Notes: a model not told the origin generated them from the sequence alone. DNA of 64,000 nucleotides from T1Sed10-7 sp040904745 (GCA_040904745.1 JBBDSW010000157.1:27290-91289); one strand, 5' to 3'. Shown: positions 51,390 through 60,818, counted from the first letter of the stretch. Translations and numbers: made by a program.

Positions 51390-52733
51390 TCAGCCGCGGC
51401 GGCCATGGAGTTGTTCGTCCAGCACGGCGCGGAGATCGTCGGCGAGCGTGGCGACATCGTCGACGGCGAGCCCGGAGACCGTGACGCGGACCGCGCTCGG
51501 GGAGGTGAGCCGGAAGGCCTCCCCGGCGGCGACGGCCCAGCCACACTCGGCGAGCCCCTGGACGACCGGCACCTCCTCGGGGACCGGGATCCAGACGTTC
51601 ATCCCGGTCTTCCCGCGGGCGGGGATGTCCCGTGACGCCAAGGCCGCGAGCAGGGCGGTGCGACGTGCCGTGTAGGCATCGGCGGCTGTGCGGAGGGTGT
51701 CGTCCTGTTCGGCCCGTGCCCAACTGGTGGCGGTCAGGCGCTGGAGGATCTGGCTCACCCAGCCGGTGCCCAGTCGCTGCCTGGCCAGCACCCTGGTGGT
51801 GCTCTCCCGGTCGCCGGCCAGGAGGCCGACCCGCAGTTGGGGGCCGAGCCACTTGGCCACCGAACGGATGACGGCCCAGCGGCTTCGCCCGGTGGTCAGC
51901 GTCGACAGCGCGGTGTCGGCGATCGGTGCCCCGTAGTCGTCCTCGATAACCAGGACGTCGGGATGGCCGCGGAGGACGTCCCGGAGGACCTCGGCACGTG
52001 GTGGGGTGAGGGCGGCGCCGGTCGGATTCTGCGCGCGTGGCACCAGCAGCAGCGCCTCGACCCCGTGGGCCAGCGCTGCGGCCAGGGCGTCGGGGATGGG
52101 TCCATCATCGTCCACGCCGACGGGCACGGGCTCCAGGCCCAGCGCGCGGATCAGGTCCAGCGAACCCGGGTAGCCGGGGTCCTCGACGGCGATGCGATCC
52201 CCGAGCCGGAGATGGACCTCCAGGACCCGCTCGATCCCGTCCAGGCCGCCACCCACGGCCAGCAGGTGGTCCGCCGGCACGCCGTCGGCCTCGAGCCCCT
52301 CGCGCGCGAGCTCCAGCAACGCCGGGAGCTGCACGTCGTCGGTATAGCGGGCCTGGGCGCTCGGCAGCGCGCCCACGGCCGCATCGAGCGAGGGCAGGAG
52401 CGTCGGGTCGGGGTTCCCCGTGGCCAGATCGACCGCCCCTGCGGGCACGTACGGCGCCAACCGGAACGCCATGGGTGGTCGGTGGGCGACGAGGGTGCGG
52501 GCGCGGTCGTGGGTCACGAGCACCCCGCGCTGGCGCAGCTCCCGGTAGGCGCTGGCGACCGTCGTCGGGGAGAGGCCGAGGTCGCCCGCCAGCCGGCGGA
52601 CGGACGGCAGGGGCGTTCCTGGGCGCAGAGCGCCCGTCAGCACGCCGTCCTCGATCCGTCGCACCAGCTGTGCGGCATCCCGGCCGATGATGGCGTACCG
52701 TGCGGTATCCGTCTGTACTGGTTCAGAGTCCAA
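51390..52733 (-). CDS. MocR/PdxR-type regulator (GntR HTH + aminotransferase domain)
   Basis: The 447-residue protein has an N-terminal GntR winged helix (GTPLPSVRRLAGDLGLSPTT, then VASAYRELRQRGVLV) and a class I aminotransferase-fold C-terminal domain with NPTGAALTP, VIEDDYGAPI and the PLP-Lys region RSVAKWLGPQLRVG. MocR proteins use PLP or its adducts as effector. The start is inferred as TTG 52733, because a TACGGT -10 box ends 6 nt before it (leaderless), and no ATG/GTG fits closer to the HTH. It is divergent from an EamA transporter, the usual MocR target. Confidence 0.88.
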   Translation of the reverse strand: MDSEPVQTDTARYAIIGRDAAQLVRRIEDGVLTGALRPGTPLPSVRRLAGDLGLSPTTVASAYRELRQRGVLVTHDRARTLVAHRPPMAFRLAPYVPAGAVDLATGNPDPTLLPSLDAAVGALPSAQARYTDDVQLPALLELAREGLEADGVPADHLLAVGGGLDGIERVLEVHLRLGDRIAVEDPGYPGSLDLIRALGLEPVPVGVDDDGPIPDALAAALAHGVEALLLVPRAQNPTGAALTPPRAEVLRDVLRGHPDVLVIEDDYGAPIADTALSTLTTGRSRWAVIRSVAKWLGPQLRVGLLAGDRESTTRVLARQRLGTGWVSQILQRLTATSWARAEQDDTLRTAADAYTARRTALLAALASRDIPARGKTGMNVWIPVPEEVPVVQGLAECGWAVAAGEAFRLTSPSAVRVTVSGLAVDDVATLADDLRAVLDEQLHGRRG

Positions 52734-52745
52734 GTCTGTACCGTA
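52711..52745. promoter_or_regulatory. MocR operator candidate: direct repeats and leaderless -10
   Basis: GTCTGTACTG (52711-52720) and GTCTGTACCG (52734-52743) form direct repeats 23 nt apart, about two helical turns, the arrangement known for MocR-family operators. On the minus strand TACGGT (52745-52740) is a -10 candidate exactly 6 nt before TTG 52733. Binding would both repress the MocR gene and control the transporter that starts at about 52774. Confidence 0.5.
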
Positions 52746-52773
52746 ACAGTTTTCCACTCCCCGCGCGACCTGC

Positions 52774-54090
52774 GTGCCGTTCCCCTCTTCGAGTTGCGAC
52801 GTGTCGGCTCCCACCCACTCCCCGGTCCCGCCTGCCCTGCGACGCTCGCCGCGTGTCCCACGGCTGCCACGCGACCCGCGGCCCGGGCCTCGACGCGGGC
52901 CCCGGTCCACCGGCGGGTACTCGCTGTCGCAACACGTGCGCGCCCGGGTCGCTGCGCGACCGGTCCTGCTCGTCGCGCTGGCGATCGGCGTGGTCTACGT
53001 CGTCTGGGGCTCCACCTACCTCGCCATCGCCGTCGTGGTCGCCGAGCTCCCGCCCATGCTCACGATGGCGGCGCGGTTCCTGCTGGCTGGCGGTCTGCTG
53101 CTGGCCTTCGCCCACCGTCGGGGTGACCGCGCGGGCGATCGGATCCGACCTCACCACCTCGTGCAGGCCGTCATCACCGGTGGAACCCTCCTCGTCGGCG
53201 GCCTGGGGATGGTCGCGTTGGCACAGACCCGGATCTCGTCCGGCCTGGCCGCGCTGATCGTCGCCACGGTGCCGTTGTTCCTCGCCCTGTTCGCCCGCGG
53301 GGCGTTCGGGGAGCGGCTGTCGCTGCGCGCCTGGCTCGGCCTCGGGGTCGGCCTGCTCGGGGTGGGAGTGCTCGTCGACCCGGGTACTGGGCAGCTGCCG
53401 GGGATCCTGTTGGCGCTCGCCGGGGCCGCAGCCTGGGCCGCCGGCTCCCTGCGCAGCCGGACGGCGGATGCGCCGCGTCGCCCGATGGTCGCCGCGAGCC
53501 TCGAGATGCTCGGTGCATCCCTGGTCTTCGCCCTGTTCGGGATGGTTCGCGGGGAAGCTGTCGGCATCGACCTCTTCGCGGTGAGCGGACGTGCCTGGTT
53601 CGGGTTCTTCTACCTCACCATCGCCGGTTCGATGGTGGCGTACACGGCCTACAGCTGGTTGCTCCGCAACGCCTCGACCACGCTCGTCGGCACGTACGCG
53701 TACGTGAACCCGGTCATCGCTGTCGGTCTGGGCTGGCTCGTGCTGGGGGAGCGGGTGGAGCTCAGGACGGGCCTGGCTGGGGCACTCGTCCTGGTCTCCG
53801 TGTTCCTCCTGGTGACCGGGCGACCCGGCGAGCCGGTCCCGGCGCAGCCGACCTCCGGGGTGGACGTATTCGCCGGCAGCCGACGGTGGCACCGGATCAA
53901 ACGAGGGGTCGGAGCGCTGCCACGTGCAGCACGGCTCTACCGCGATCCCGGCATCGCGCCCTACCGCTCGACCGGGTACGACCCGCTCGACGCGATCGAG
54001 GCGGACGACTGGTCCCCTCCGGAGCCGGAGGTCACCTGGGACCCGTACGTTCCTGCGACGACCGACGACCCTGCGGACGATCGCGGCTGA
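52774..54090 (+). CDS. EamA/DMT-superfamily transporter with cytosolic C-terminal tail
   Basis: The protein has the 10-helix EamA pattern: VVYVVWGSTYLAI in helix 1 and the second-repeat end YTAYSWLLRN and VGTYAYVNPVIAVGLGWLVLGE. Family members export amino acids or metabolites. About 90 polar C-terminal residues (DVFAGSRRWHRIKRG onward) extend past the last helix, longer than usual. The N-terminus before helix 1 (about 65 residues) is Arg/Pro-rich, so the real start may be 52801 or 52936. It is divergent from the MocR regulator, which probably controls it in response to a PLP-linked amine. Confidence 0.85.
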   Translation: MPFPSSSCDVSAPTHSPVPPALRRSPRVPRLPRDPRPGPRRGPRSTGGYSLSQHVRARVAARPVLLVALAIGVVYVVWGSTYLAIAVVVAELPPMLTMAARFLLAGGLLLAFAHRRGDRAGDRIRPHHLVQAVITGGTLLVGGLGMVALAQTRISSGLAALIVATVPLFLALFARGAFGERLSLRAWLGLGVGLLGVGVLVDPGTGQLPGILLALAGAAAWAAGSLRSRTADAPRRPMVAASLEMLGASLVFALFGMVRGEAVGIDLFAVSGRAWFGFFYLTIAGSMVAYTAYSWLLRNASTTLVGTYAYVNPVIAVGLGWLVLGERVELRTGLAGALVLVSVFLLVTGRPGEPVPAQPTSGVDVFAGSRRWHRIKRGVGALPRAARLYRDPGIAPYRSTGYDPLDAIEADDWSPPEPEVTWDPYVPATTDDPADDRG

Positions 54091-54101
54091 TCGGTGCGGG
54101 C

Positions 54102-54575
54102 TCAGTGCCCGGGCAGTCCCGGCACGTCGCGATGGCCGGTCTGGAAAGCGGCCGGGGGGCCGAGCACCTCGCGGATCAGGATCGCCTGACGCAGGGCCGA
54201 CCGCGTGCGCAGCGCGGCACGCATGCGCTCGGCACGTCCACCCTGCGGCTGGTCGCCGGAGGTCGACCGATTGGTCGATGCTTCGGTGTCACGCACGGAC
54301 GGGCGCGACGTGACGCTGCGCCCGCCGAGCTCACCGGCGCTGATCCGAGGTCCTGCTCCCGGAGCCTGCTCGACCTCGCGGCCCATCGGACCAGCGGCCT
54401 CGCGCGTCGCCGCCGGGTGTGAGGCCTGACGGGCGGCAGCGGTCCGTCCCTCCCGTCGTGTGGCCCGCTCGGCTGCCTGGGTGGCCTGCTGTCTCGAGAC
54501 CTCGGTGGCGCGCCATCCCTCGGTCGCCCGGGCGCCGCCGCCGCGGCCGCCACGTGCGGGAAGTGAGGAGGTCAC
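54102..54575 (-). CDS. Small protein downstream of floA, 157 aa
   Basis: The gene starts with GTG 54575, only 4 nt after the floA stop, so it belongs to the nfeD-floA operon. The first 115 residues are Arg/Ala/Gly-rich and disordered. The last 40 contain a conserved-looking helix, RMRAALRTRSALRQAILIREVLGPP, with the end RQAILIREVLGPPAAFQ that I recall from small proteins beside floA in other bacteria. It may bind flotillin or the membrane. Function is unknown. It converges on the EamA gene with 11 nt between stops. Confidence 0.65.
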   Translation of the reverse strand: MTSSLPARGGRGGGARATEGWRATEVSRQQATQAAERATRREGRTAAARQASHPAATREAAGPMGREVEQAPGAGPRISAGELGGRSVTSRPSVRDTEASTNRSTSGDQPQGGRAERMRAALRTRSALRQAILIREVLGPPAAFQTGHRDVPGLPGH

Positions 54576-54579
54576 GCGC

Positions 54580-55518
54580 TCATTCCTCGTCCGCGATCGA
54601 GCGGCGCATCTGCGTGTCCGCCTGGACGTTCTCGAGCCGGTAGTGGTCCATGACGCCGAGGTTCCCGTTGCGCAACGCCTCCGCGAGTGCACGGGGGACC
54701 TCCGCCTCGGCCTCGACCACCGCGGCCCGCATCTCCTGCTCGCGCGCGACGGCCATCGCGCGTCGCTCCTCCGCCTTGGCCTGGGCGATGTTCTTGTCCG
54801 CCTCGGCCTGGTCGGTCTGGAGCTCCGCGCCGATGTTGCGACCGATGTCGACGTCCGCGATGTCGATCGAGAGGATCTCGAACGCCGTGCCGGCATCCAG
54901 GCCGCGTTCCAGGACCCGTCGCGAGATGTCGTCGGGGTTCTCGAGGACGCTCTTGTGGCTGTCGGCCGAACCGATCGAGGACACCGAACCCTCACCCACG
55001 CGGGCGATGATGGTCTCCTCGCCGGCTCCTCCGACCAGCCGTTCGATGTTGGCCCGAACGGTCACACGTGCGACGGCGATGACCTGGATGCCATCCTGCG
55101 CCACCGCGACGATCCGTGGAGTCTCGATCACCTTCGGGTTGACGCTGACCTGGACCGCCTCGAGGACGTCGCGGCCCGCGAGATCGATCGCGGTCGCCCG
55201 CTTCCAGGGGAGATCGATGTTGGCCCGATCGGCGGAGATCAGCGCCGCAACCACCGAGCCGACCCGTCCACCGGCGAGGTAGTGCGCCTCCATCTGGCCG
55301 ACGTCGAGATCGATGCCGGCCTTGCTGGCGCTGATCAGCGGACGAACGATCTCGCTCGGGACGACCTTCCGGAGCCGCATCCCGATCAGGGTGCCGATGC
55401 CGACCCGGACCCCGGAGAAGATGGCCGTCACCCACAGCCCGATCGGGACGAAGTAGAACAGCAGCCCGACGGCCAGGACGACGGCCGCGATGGCGGCGAG
55501 CAGGATGGTTGGCTCCAT
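54580..55518 (-). CDS. floA: Flotillin-like protein FloA
   Basis: FloA organises functional membrane domains and helps secretion and membrane fluidity. The 312-residue protein has an N-terminal membrane hairpin (residues 4-40), then an SPFH/band-7 domain (SEIVRPLISASKAGIDLDVGQ in pieces, LPWKRATAIDLAGRDV, VNPKVIETP, VTVRANIERLVGGAGE). A Glu/Ala coiled coil follows (QAEADKNIAQAKAEERRAMA). It is 89 nt downstream of the NfeD gene on the same strand, the standard nfeD-floA order. Confidence 0.95.
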   Translation of the reverse strand: MEPTILLAAIAAVVLAVGLLFYFVPIGLWVTAIFSGVRVGIGTLIGMRLRKVVPSEIVRPLISASKAGIDLDVGQMEAHYLAGGRVGSVVAALISADRANIDLPWKRATAIDLAGRDVLEAVQVSVNPKVIETPRIVAVAQDGIQVIAVARVTVRANIERLVGGAGEETIIARVGEGSVSSIGSADSHKSVLENPDDISRRVLERGLDAGTAFEILSIDIADVDIGRNIGAELQTDQAEADKNIAQAKAEERRAMAVAREQEMRAAVVEAEAEVPRALAEALRNGNLGVMDHYRLENVQADTQMRRSIADEE

Positions 55519-55607
55519 GAGGTACTCCGGGTCGCGGCGTCACCAGGGCGGGTCCCCAGCACCGTAGCGAGCATCTTGGGCAGCTGGCCGCCCGCGGCTC
55601 GCGCTCC

Positions 55608-57182
55608 TCACCTCTCGGTGCGTCGCACCAGTCGGCGGTAGCCCTCGTCGCTGAGGACCTCGATCGACTCGCCCGCGGCGATCCAGTCGCCCTCGGTGAC
55701 GACGTCGACGCGCTCGCCGTCGATCCGCGCGACGCCGGCCGGTCGGAGGTCGGACAGCGTCACGCCGGTGTGACCGACCAGAGAGCCCCGCGGGCGCTGG
55801 CCGGCATGGCCGCGCTGCGGAGCCTCCCGATCCGTGGCGGTCGGTTGCTGCACCGCGTCACCGGCCGCCTCGTCCCTGGCCTCATCCTCCGCCTGGTCCG
55901 ACGCCAGGACGTCGGAGCTGCCGAACCAGGACAACCACCGCGCGCGGGTCGGCCGCGCACCCCGATGTGGGGGTGTCCGTTGCGACGGACCCATCGAGCG
56001 CCCACTGCGCTTGGCCACGACCGCGATCAGCGCGATCATCACCACGCTCACCAGGACGAACGTCAGGGTCACCCGCCCGGCCGTGGCGAGCAGTTCGGCG
56101 GCGCTCACCATCTCGAAGTCGCGGTTGACCATGGCCAGCACCCCGCCGCTGAGCACGGACAGCAACCCCAGGATCCCCGCGACCCCGAAGCCGGGGATCA
56201 CGAACACCTCGACGAGCAGCAGCATCACCCCGACCCCCACCAGCACCAGGTCCTCCCAGCCGGAGAGCCCGACCAGGAGGTGACCGTAGAAGAACGCGCC
56301 GAGCAGCCCCGCTCCGGCTGCGGCGCCGATGCCGACCCCGCCGCTCAGCAGGTCGCCGATCAGCAGCCATACGCCGGCCGTCAGCAGGAGGGGAGCGACG
56401 ATCGCGCTGGTCAGGAAGCGGACCACGCCCTCGGCCAGGCTCGGTGAGCGCTCCTCGCGGGGACGGTCCTCGAGCCCGAGTTCGGTCAGCAGGGATCCGA
56501 TCTCCGTGGCGCTGCCGTCCGCGTAACCCACCTCGGCCATCTGTCGGTCGTCGAGGGTGAGCAGCTCACCGGGACCCACGAGCCCGTCGATGGCGACGTC
56601 GGGGTCGACCATCGCCTCGGCCACCAGTGGATCGCGGCCGCGCTCCTGGGCCGTGGCGCGGAACGTGGAGCGCACCGCGGAGATCACCTTGGCGCTCGCG
56701 GTCTCCCCGGTCGCCCCTTCGACGGGGGTGGCCGCCCCCATGACGGCTCCCGGTGCGACGTGGATCTCCTGGGAGGCGAGGGCCACCAGGGCACCCGCCG
56801 ACAGCGCGGTCGAGTCGACGAAGGCGATCGTGCGGACCGGGCTGGCCAGGAGGCTTCGGCGCATCTCGAGGACCGCGTCGAGGCGTCCCCCCGGGGTATC
56901 GATGTGGAGCACGACGGCGGCAGCACGCTCCGCCTCCGCCTCGGCGAGGACACGGTCGAGGAACGGTGCCACGCCGAGGTCGATCTCCCCTTGGATCGGC
57001 GCCACGATGACCGCCCCCGTGGTGCCATCGGGATCGCCATCGCTCCCGGTGTCCTGCGCGTACCCCTGGCCGGTCGTGGCCAGGGCGAGGCCGCCGAGGA
57101 GCAGGGTGACGGCCAGGAGCTGGCGGAGGCGACCCTCCAGCCCACGGTGGCGCGCGGGGATCACCGGCGGTCGGGTGGCCAT
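55608..57182 (-). CDS. NfeD-family membrane serine protease with OB domain (NfeD1b type)
   Basis: The 524-residue protein has a signal peptide (cleaved near YAQDT), an extracytoplasmic ClpP-class protease domain (VLHIDTPGGRLDAV; catalytic Ser in TALSAGALVALAS, Lys in ASAKVISAV), about five membrane helices (residues 255-395) and a C-terminal OB-fold (GVTLSDLRPAGVARIDGERV). NfeD proteases cut stomatin/flotillin-type partners and act in membrane quality control. floA follows directly. A 70-residue polar linker before the OB domain is longer than usual. Confidence 0.94.
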   Translation of the reverse strand: MATRPPVIPARHRGLEGRLRQLLAVTLLLGGLALATTGQGYAQDTGSDGDPDGTTGAVIVAPIQGEIDLGVAPFLDRVLAEAEAERAAAVVLHIDTPGGRLDAVLEMRRSLLASPVRTIAFVDSTALSAGALVALASQEIHVAPGAVMGAATPVEGATGETASAKVISAVRSTFRATAQERGRDPLVAEAMVDPDVAIDGLVGPGELLTLDDRQMAEVGYADGSATEIGSLLTELGLEDRPREERSPSLAEGVVRFLTSAIVAPLLLTAGVWLLIGDLLSGGVGIGAAAGAGLLGAFFYGHLLVGLSGWEDLVLVGVGVMLLLVEVFVIPGFGVAGILGLLSVLSGGVLAMVNRDFEMVSAAELLATAGRVTLTFVLVSVVMIALIAVVAKRSGRSMGPSQRTPPHRGARPTRARWLSWFGSSDVLASDQAEDEARDEAAGDAVQQPTATDREAPQRGHAGQRPRGSLVGHTGVTLSDLRPAGVARIDGERVDVVTEGDWIAAGESIEVLSDEGYRRLVRRTER

Positions 57183-57365
57183 CGTGGTGTGCCCTCCTGC
57201 GGTCCCGCTGGTCGGCGTCCCGGCTCCCGCACCGTGCGAGGGTACGTCTCGGATCCGTCGAGCGACCGCGATCGTCGGCCGCGTAGGTGGTCAGGGCGAC
57301 ATGGTTGTGCCAGGATGCCCGCGGCGACGGTGGGCACCGCGCGCGACCGTCGCCGAGGGGGACCC

Positions 57366-60149
57366 ATGGGGGCCGGGGCACGGCGCTGGATCGACCCGCT
57401 CACCGGCGCGCCGCGCTACCCGGACGGCTCGGTCGTGGAGATCCGTGTCCACGGGGTGGGCGGCGCCCCGCCATCGGAGATGACCGGGGACCCGCATCCG
57501 GTCCGGGTCGCCGGGAACGACACGGTCGGCTTCTACCGTGCCAAGGACCCGGTCGTGCAACACCTCGATGACGAGCCGTCCTCCGACGGTGAACGGCCGG
57601 TGCATGCTCGCGAGGCTCTGGCGTGGGGCGGGCAGACGTCGGGGACCTGGCGTCATGCCTTCTGGATCCTCCTCCTCCCGTTCGCGCTGTTCAACGTGGC
57701 GGGGCGCATGCATGTCCCCGACGACCCGGTACGGGCCGGGTGGCATCGCGCGATCTGTCGGGTCCTGGCCGTCACGTTGACGTTGACGGTGATGGCGCTG
57801 ACGGCCGGGATCGCCTTCGATCTGCTGGTCGTGCAGTGCGGCACGCTCGCCGCCGGTTGCGCGGAGCAGGAGGGGCTGGCCGGGCTCCTGCTCGCCCCCG
57901 TGCGCCTCGCGGGAGACTCGCTGCTGGCGCGGCTCGCGATGGCCACCTCGATGCCGATCCTCCTGCTCCTTGCCCTGTGGTACGCCGGCCGTTACCGGAC
58001 CGGCGAGTTGGAGGGCGCGGCGACGGGACCGACGGGGCCCGTGCGACCGGCGGGTGAGGCGGTCAGCCTCGGGGACCCCGACATCTGGCGGAACGCCTGG
58101 CCGACGTCACGGCTCCGCGGGCTGCACGGCAGCGCCGCGTTCGCCTGGATCGGGATGACGCTCGCGTTGGCCGTCGGCGCGGTGCTCTCGAGCGGGGAGA
58201 CGGCGTGGGTGTGGGTATGGCGAGCGCTCGCGGTCGTCGGCGCGTCGGTGCTCCTCCGCGCGCTCCTCCTGGTCGTGCGGCCGGCCATCGTGATCCCCGG
58301 GCCGGACCCGGAGCTCCGAGGACAGCTCGCGCGGCTGCGCTTCGGCGCCATGACGGTGCTCGGCGGCGGCATCGGGCTGGCCGCCTCCGCTGGTGCTGCG
58401 GTCCGACCGCCCGGGGGGTGGGGGATCGCTGGCGGCGCCACTCTCGGCGGTCTCGGGCTGGTCCTGGTGGGCCGTTGGGTCCTCCGAAGCGTCCGTGCCG
58501 CCTCCGGCGGCGGGCGCGAGCGGCCGGATATCAGCATCACCCGTGCCAACGCCGGCCTGGCCCTGGGCTGGGTGGTCCTCAGCCTCGGGGTGGGGATGCT
58601 GGTCGAGCCGCCGCGCATCGTGTCGACTCTGGCTGTCGACGGTGGGCTGCTCGCCGGGCTGTTCGCGGGCCCCTACCGGCCGTTGTTCGTCCTCGCCCTC
58701 GTCCAGGTGGTGCTCGTCGTCGGCCTCGTGTGGGTGTCGGCGGCGCGCCAGGTGCCGGTCCGTGCGGACGCGAGCCCGCTGGACGATGGCTCGCCGATCC
58801 CGTGGCACCAGTCGGCGACGGTGGTCACCCTGCTGTCGCTGCTGGCCGTCACCGCGGTCGGGACCGGCCTGCACGCGATGGTGCTCGCGATCGTGACCGA
58901 CGGGAGCCTGGTGCTGGCCGTCGATCGCCCGCGGGGGGAGCTCGTCCTGCCGTGGTGGCTCGGGCTGACGGCGCTCGTCGTGCTGACGGTCGGACTGGTG
59001 CTCGCGCTCGCGGCGTGGGCGCTGGTCCGCAGGCTGCGGCGTGGGGCCGCACCATCGACGCAGACGGTCCGTGCCGACCTCGACGCGGCCTACGCCGGCG
59101 CCGGCCTCGCGGTGACCGGCAGCGGGAAGGACGACGAGGATCGACTCGCCGGTGTCGCCGGGGGGTGGACGACGCAGGCGCTCCTGCGCGGAGCCGGGCG
59201 GCCGCTCGCCTGGGCGGTCGGCGTCGCGGTCGCGGGCGTGGCGATCCTCGGGGCCGTCAGCGTGGTGTGGCCGAGCCTGTGGGACCGGGAGATCCCGCTG
59301 GTCGCGCCGGCGCTCTTCCTGCTGTCCGTCGTCCCACTGGGCGGGGTGTGGGCGATCCGGCGCGGGCTCCGGGACCGCCAGGCCCGACGCGACATCGGAC
59401 GACTGTGGGATGTGCTCACCTTCTGGCCCCGCATCACGCATCCGTTCGCACCGCCGTGTTACGCCGAAGCGCTCGTCCCGATGCTCCGGCGTCGCGTGGA
59501 GCTGCTGCGTGGCCTCGAGCCCCTGCCCTGGGCGCCCGGGTCGGATCCGGCGCCGGGGGCTCAGGGCGAGGGCAGGGGCGTCGCCGTGATCCTCGCCGGA
59601 CACAGCCAGGGCAGCGTCATCGCGTTCGCGGCCGCAGCCCAGATCCGAGCGAGCGCGGACCACCCGCCGGGGGTCGCGTTGGTCACCTACGGCAGCCCGA
59701 TCGCGATCCTGTACGAGCGGTTCTTCCGCGGCGCCTTCACATCGGGGTCATCAGGCGACGCCGAGGACGATGTGCGGGATCCAACGACCACGCTGTACAG
59801 CCAGGTCCGTGCCCGGGTCGCCACGTGGCATCACCTGTTCGCCTTGACCGAGCCCTTCGCGATGCCGTTCTGGGACGAGCACGTCGTGGAAGCATCGCCC
59901 GCGGATCGGGCGCGCGGCTGGCCGGTCACCCTCGGGCTCCCGGACCTCCATGCCGCATCGCAGGCAGCCACCGCCCCGTCGCAGCTCCGCGCCGGCAACA
60001 CCTTCGAGGCGCTGGTGCGCGATCCATCGCGGTGGCTGGCGGCGGATGGCTCCCGCTCGGTACCGCTCGGCCACAGCTGTTACCACGACCACCCCGACGT
60101 CGAGCAGCACCTCGAGCGCATCGCCCGCGGGATCCGCGCCGGTTCCTAG
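57366..60149 (+). CDS. Giant polytopic membrane protein with C-terminal lipase-type (GxSxG) domain
   Basis: The 927-residue protein begins with a soluble segment holding VEIRVHGVGGAPPSEM (His29-Gly could form an oxyanion hole). About 12 membrane helices follow, then a cytosolic C-terminal domain with LAGHSQGSVIA (Gly745-His-Ser747-Gln-Gly749) and the late HSCYHDHPDVEQHL. The parts together look like an alpha/beta-hydrolase split by membrane helices. Homologues are annotated only as integral membrane proteins in Streptomyces and relatives. ATG 57366 has GAGGGGG upstream. It is divergent from nfeD. Acyl-hydrolase function is an inference. Confidence 0.75.
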   Translation: MGAGARRWIDPLTGAPRYPDGSVVEIRVHGVGGAPPSEMTGDPHPVRVAGNDTVGFYRAKDPVVQHLDDEPSSDGERPVHAREALAWGGQTSGTWRHAFWILLLPFALFNVAGRMHVPDDPVRAGWHRAICRVLAVTLTLTVMALTAGIAFDLLVVQCGTLAAGCAEQEGLAGLLLAPVRLAGDSLLARLAMATSMPILLLLALWYAGRYRTGELEGAATGPTGPVRPAGEAVSLGDPDIWRNAWPTSRLRGLHGSAAFAWIGMTLALAVGAVLSSGETAWVWVWRALAVVGASVLLRALLLVVRPAIVIPGPDPELRGQLARLRFGAMTVLGGGIGLAASAGAAVRPPGGWGIAGGATLGGLGLVLVGRWVLRSVRAASGGGRERPDISITRANAGLALGWVVLSLGVGMLVEPPRIVSTLAVDGGLLAGLFAGPYRPLFVLALVQVVLVVGLVWVSAARQVPVRADASPLDDGSPIPWHQSATVVTLLSLLAVTAVGTGLHAMVLAIVTDGSLVLAVDRPRGELVLPWWLGLTALVVLTVGLVLALAAWALVRRLRRGAAPSTQTVRADLDAAYAGAGLAVTGSGKDDEDRLAGVAGGWTTQALLRGAGRPLAWAVGVAVAGVAILGAVSVVWPSLWDREIPLVAPALFLLSVVPLGGVWAIRRGLRDRQARRDIGRLWDVLTFWPRITHPFAPPCYAEALVPMLRRRVELLRGLEPLPWAPGSDPAPGAQGEGRGVAVILAGHSQGSVIAFAAAAQIRASADHPPGVALVTYGSPIAILYERFFRGAFTSGSSGDAEDDVRDPTTTLYSQVRARVATWHHLFALTEPFAMPFWDEHVVEASPADRARGWPVTLGLPDLHAASQAATAPSQLRAGNTFEALVRDPSRWLAADGSRSVPLGHSCYHDHPDVEQHLERIARGIRAGS

Positions 60150-60422
60150 CACTCGCCTGCTCGCCGGCGAGCCGCCGGAGCTCACAGACCTGAGCCCGCA
60201 GCGGGGAGCTGCCGCTGACCGGGTCGCTCGGGGTCTGACTGAGCACCCCGGGGAACGCGGGAGCGAGGTCGGGGCGCTACCGCGGTGCCGTCTCCGGTTC
60301 AGCGTCAGCGAAGGTCAGGACAGATGGCCGACCTCGACCAAGCGCAGCGCGAACCGCTCGATCTGCCCGGTCTGCGTGGTGCACCCCGTGGGTACACCGT
60401 CATCGCCGACCTCGGCCTCGGC

Positions 60423-60818
60423 TCACTGGGAGACGCGCCAGTAGAACTCGATGGGGATGCCGTCGGGGTCCCGGCAGGTCACCAGATGCGCACTCGCCGC
60501 CTCGGTCACCTCCGAGCGGGCGATCCCCTCCGCGTCGAGGTGCTCGATCCATCCCTCCAGTTCCTTGCGGTTCCGACAGCCGACGCCGATGTGGTCCACA
60601 CCCACGCGGACGACGTCGAAGGTGTCGTCGGACCTCGTGTCGTCATGCTGGGTGAGCCCGAGCAGGAACCCGTCCGTGGCGAAGAACAGCCGGCGCCATC
60701 CGTCCCCTGCTCGTTCGCTGGCCACGTCGAGTCCCAGGAGACGTCCGTACCACTCGGCGGAGGCCTTCAGATCGGTCACGTTGAGGGTGATGTGGTGGAT
60801 CCACGGCTGCGGTGGCAT
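60423..60818 (-). CDS. VOC/glyoxalase-family protein
   Basis: The 131-residue protein is a complete vicinal-oxygen-chelate domain: IHHITLNVTDLKASAEWYGRL begins with the first metal His (given as IHHITLNVTDL), LLGLDVASE, GVDHIGVGCRN with the next His, and RDPDGIPIEFYW with the last Glu. Such proteins include dioxygenases, glyoxalase I and antibiotic-binding proteins; the substrate is not clear. ATG 60818 is chosen as the first Met before the fold. The 273-nt stretch between its stop and the giant membrane protein (60150-60422) shows no convincing gene. Confidence 0.85.
   Translation of the reverse strand: MPPQPWIHHITLNVTDLKASAEWYGRLLGLDVASERAGDGWRRLFFATDGFLLGLTQHDDTRSDDTFDVVRVGVDHIGVGCRNRKELEGWIEHLDAEGIARSEVTEAASAHLVTCRDPDGIPIEFYWRVSQ

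Noticed and set aside
60150..60422. Possible small gene between the giant membrane protein and the VOC gene
   Set aside because: A plus-strand frame from 60285 has a start at ATG 60324 but runs into the VOC gene antisense; a minus-strand piece lacks a start. Neither shows a domain or ribosome site.
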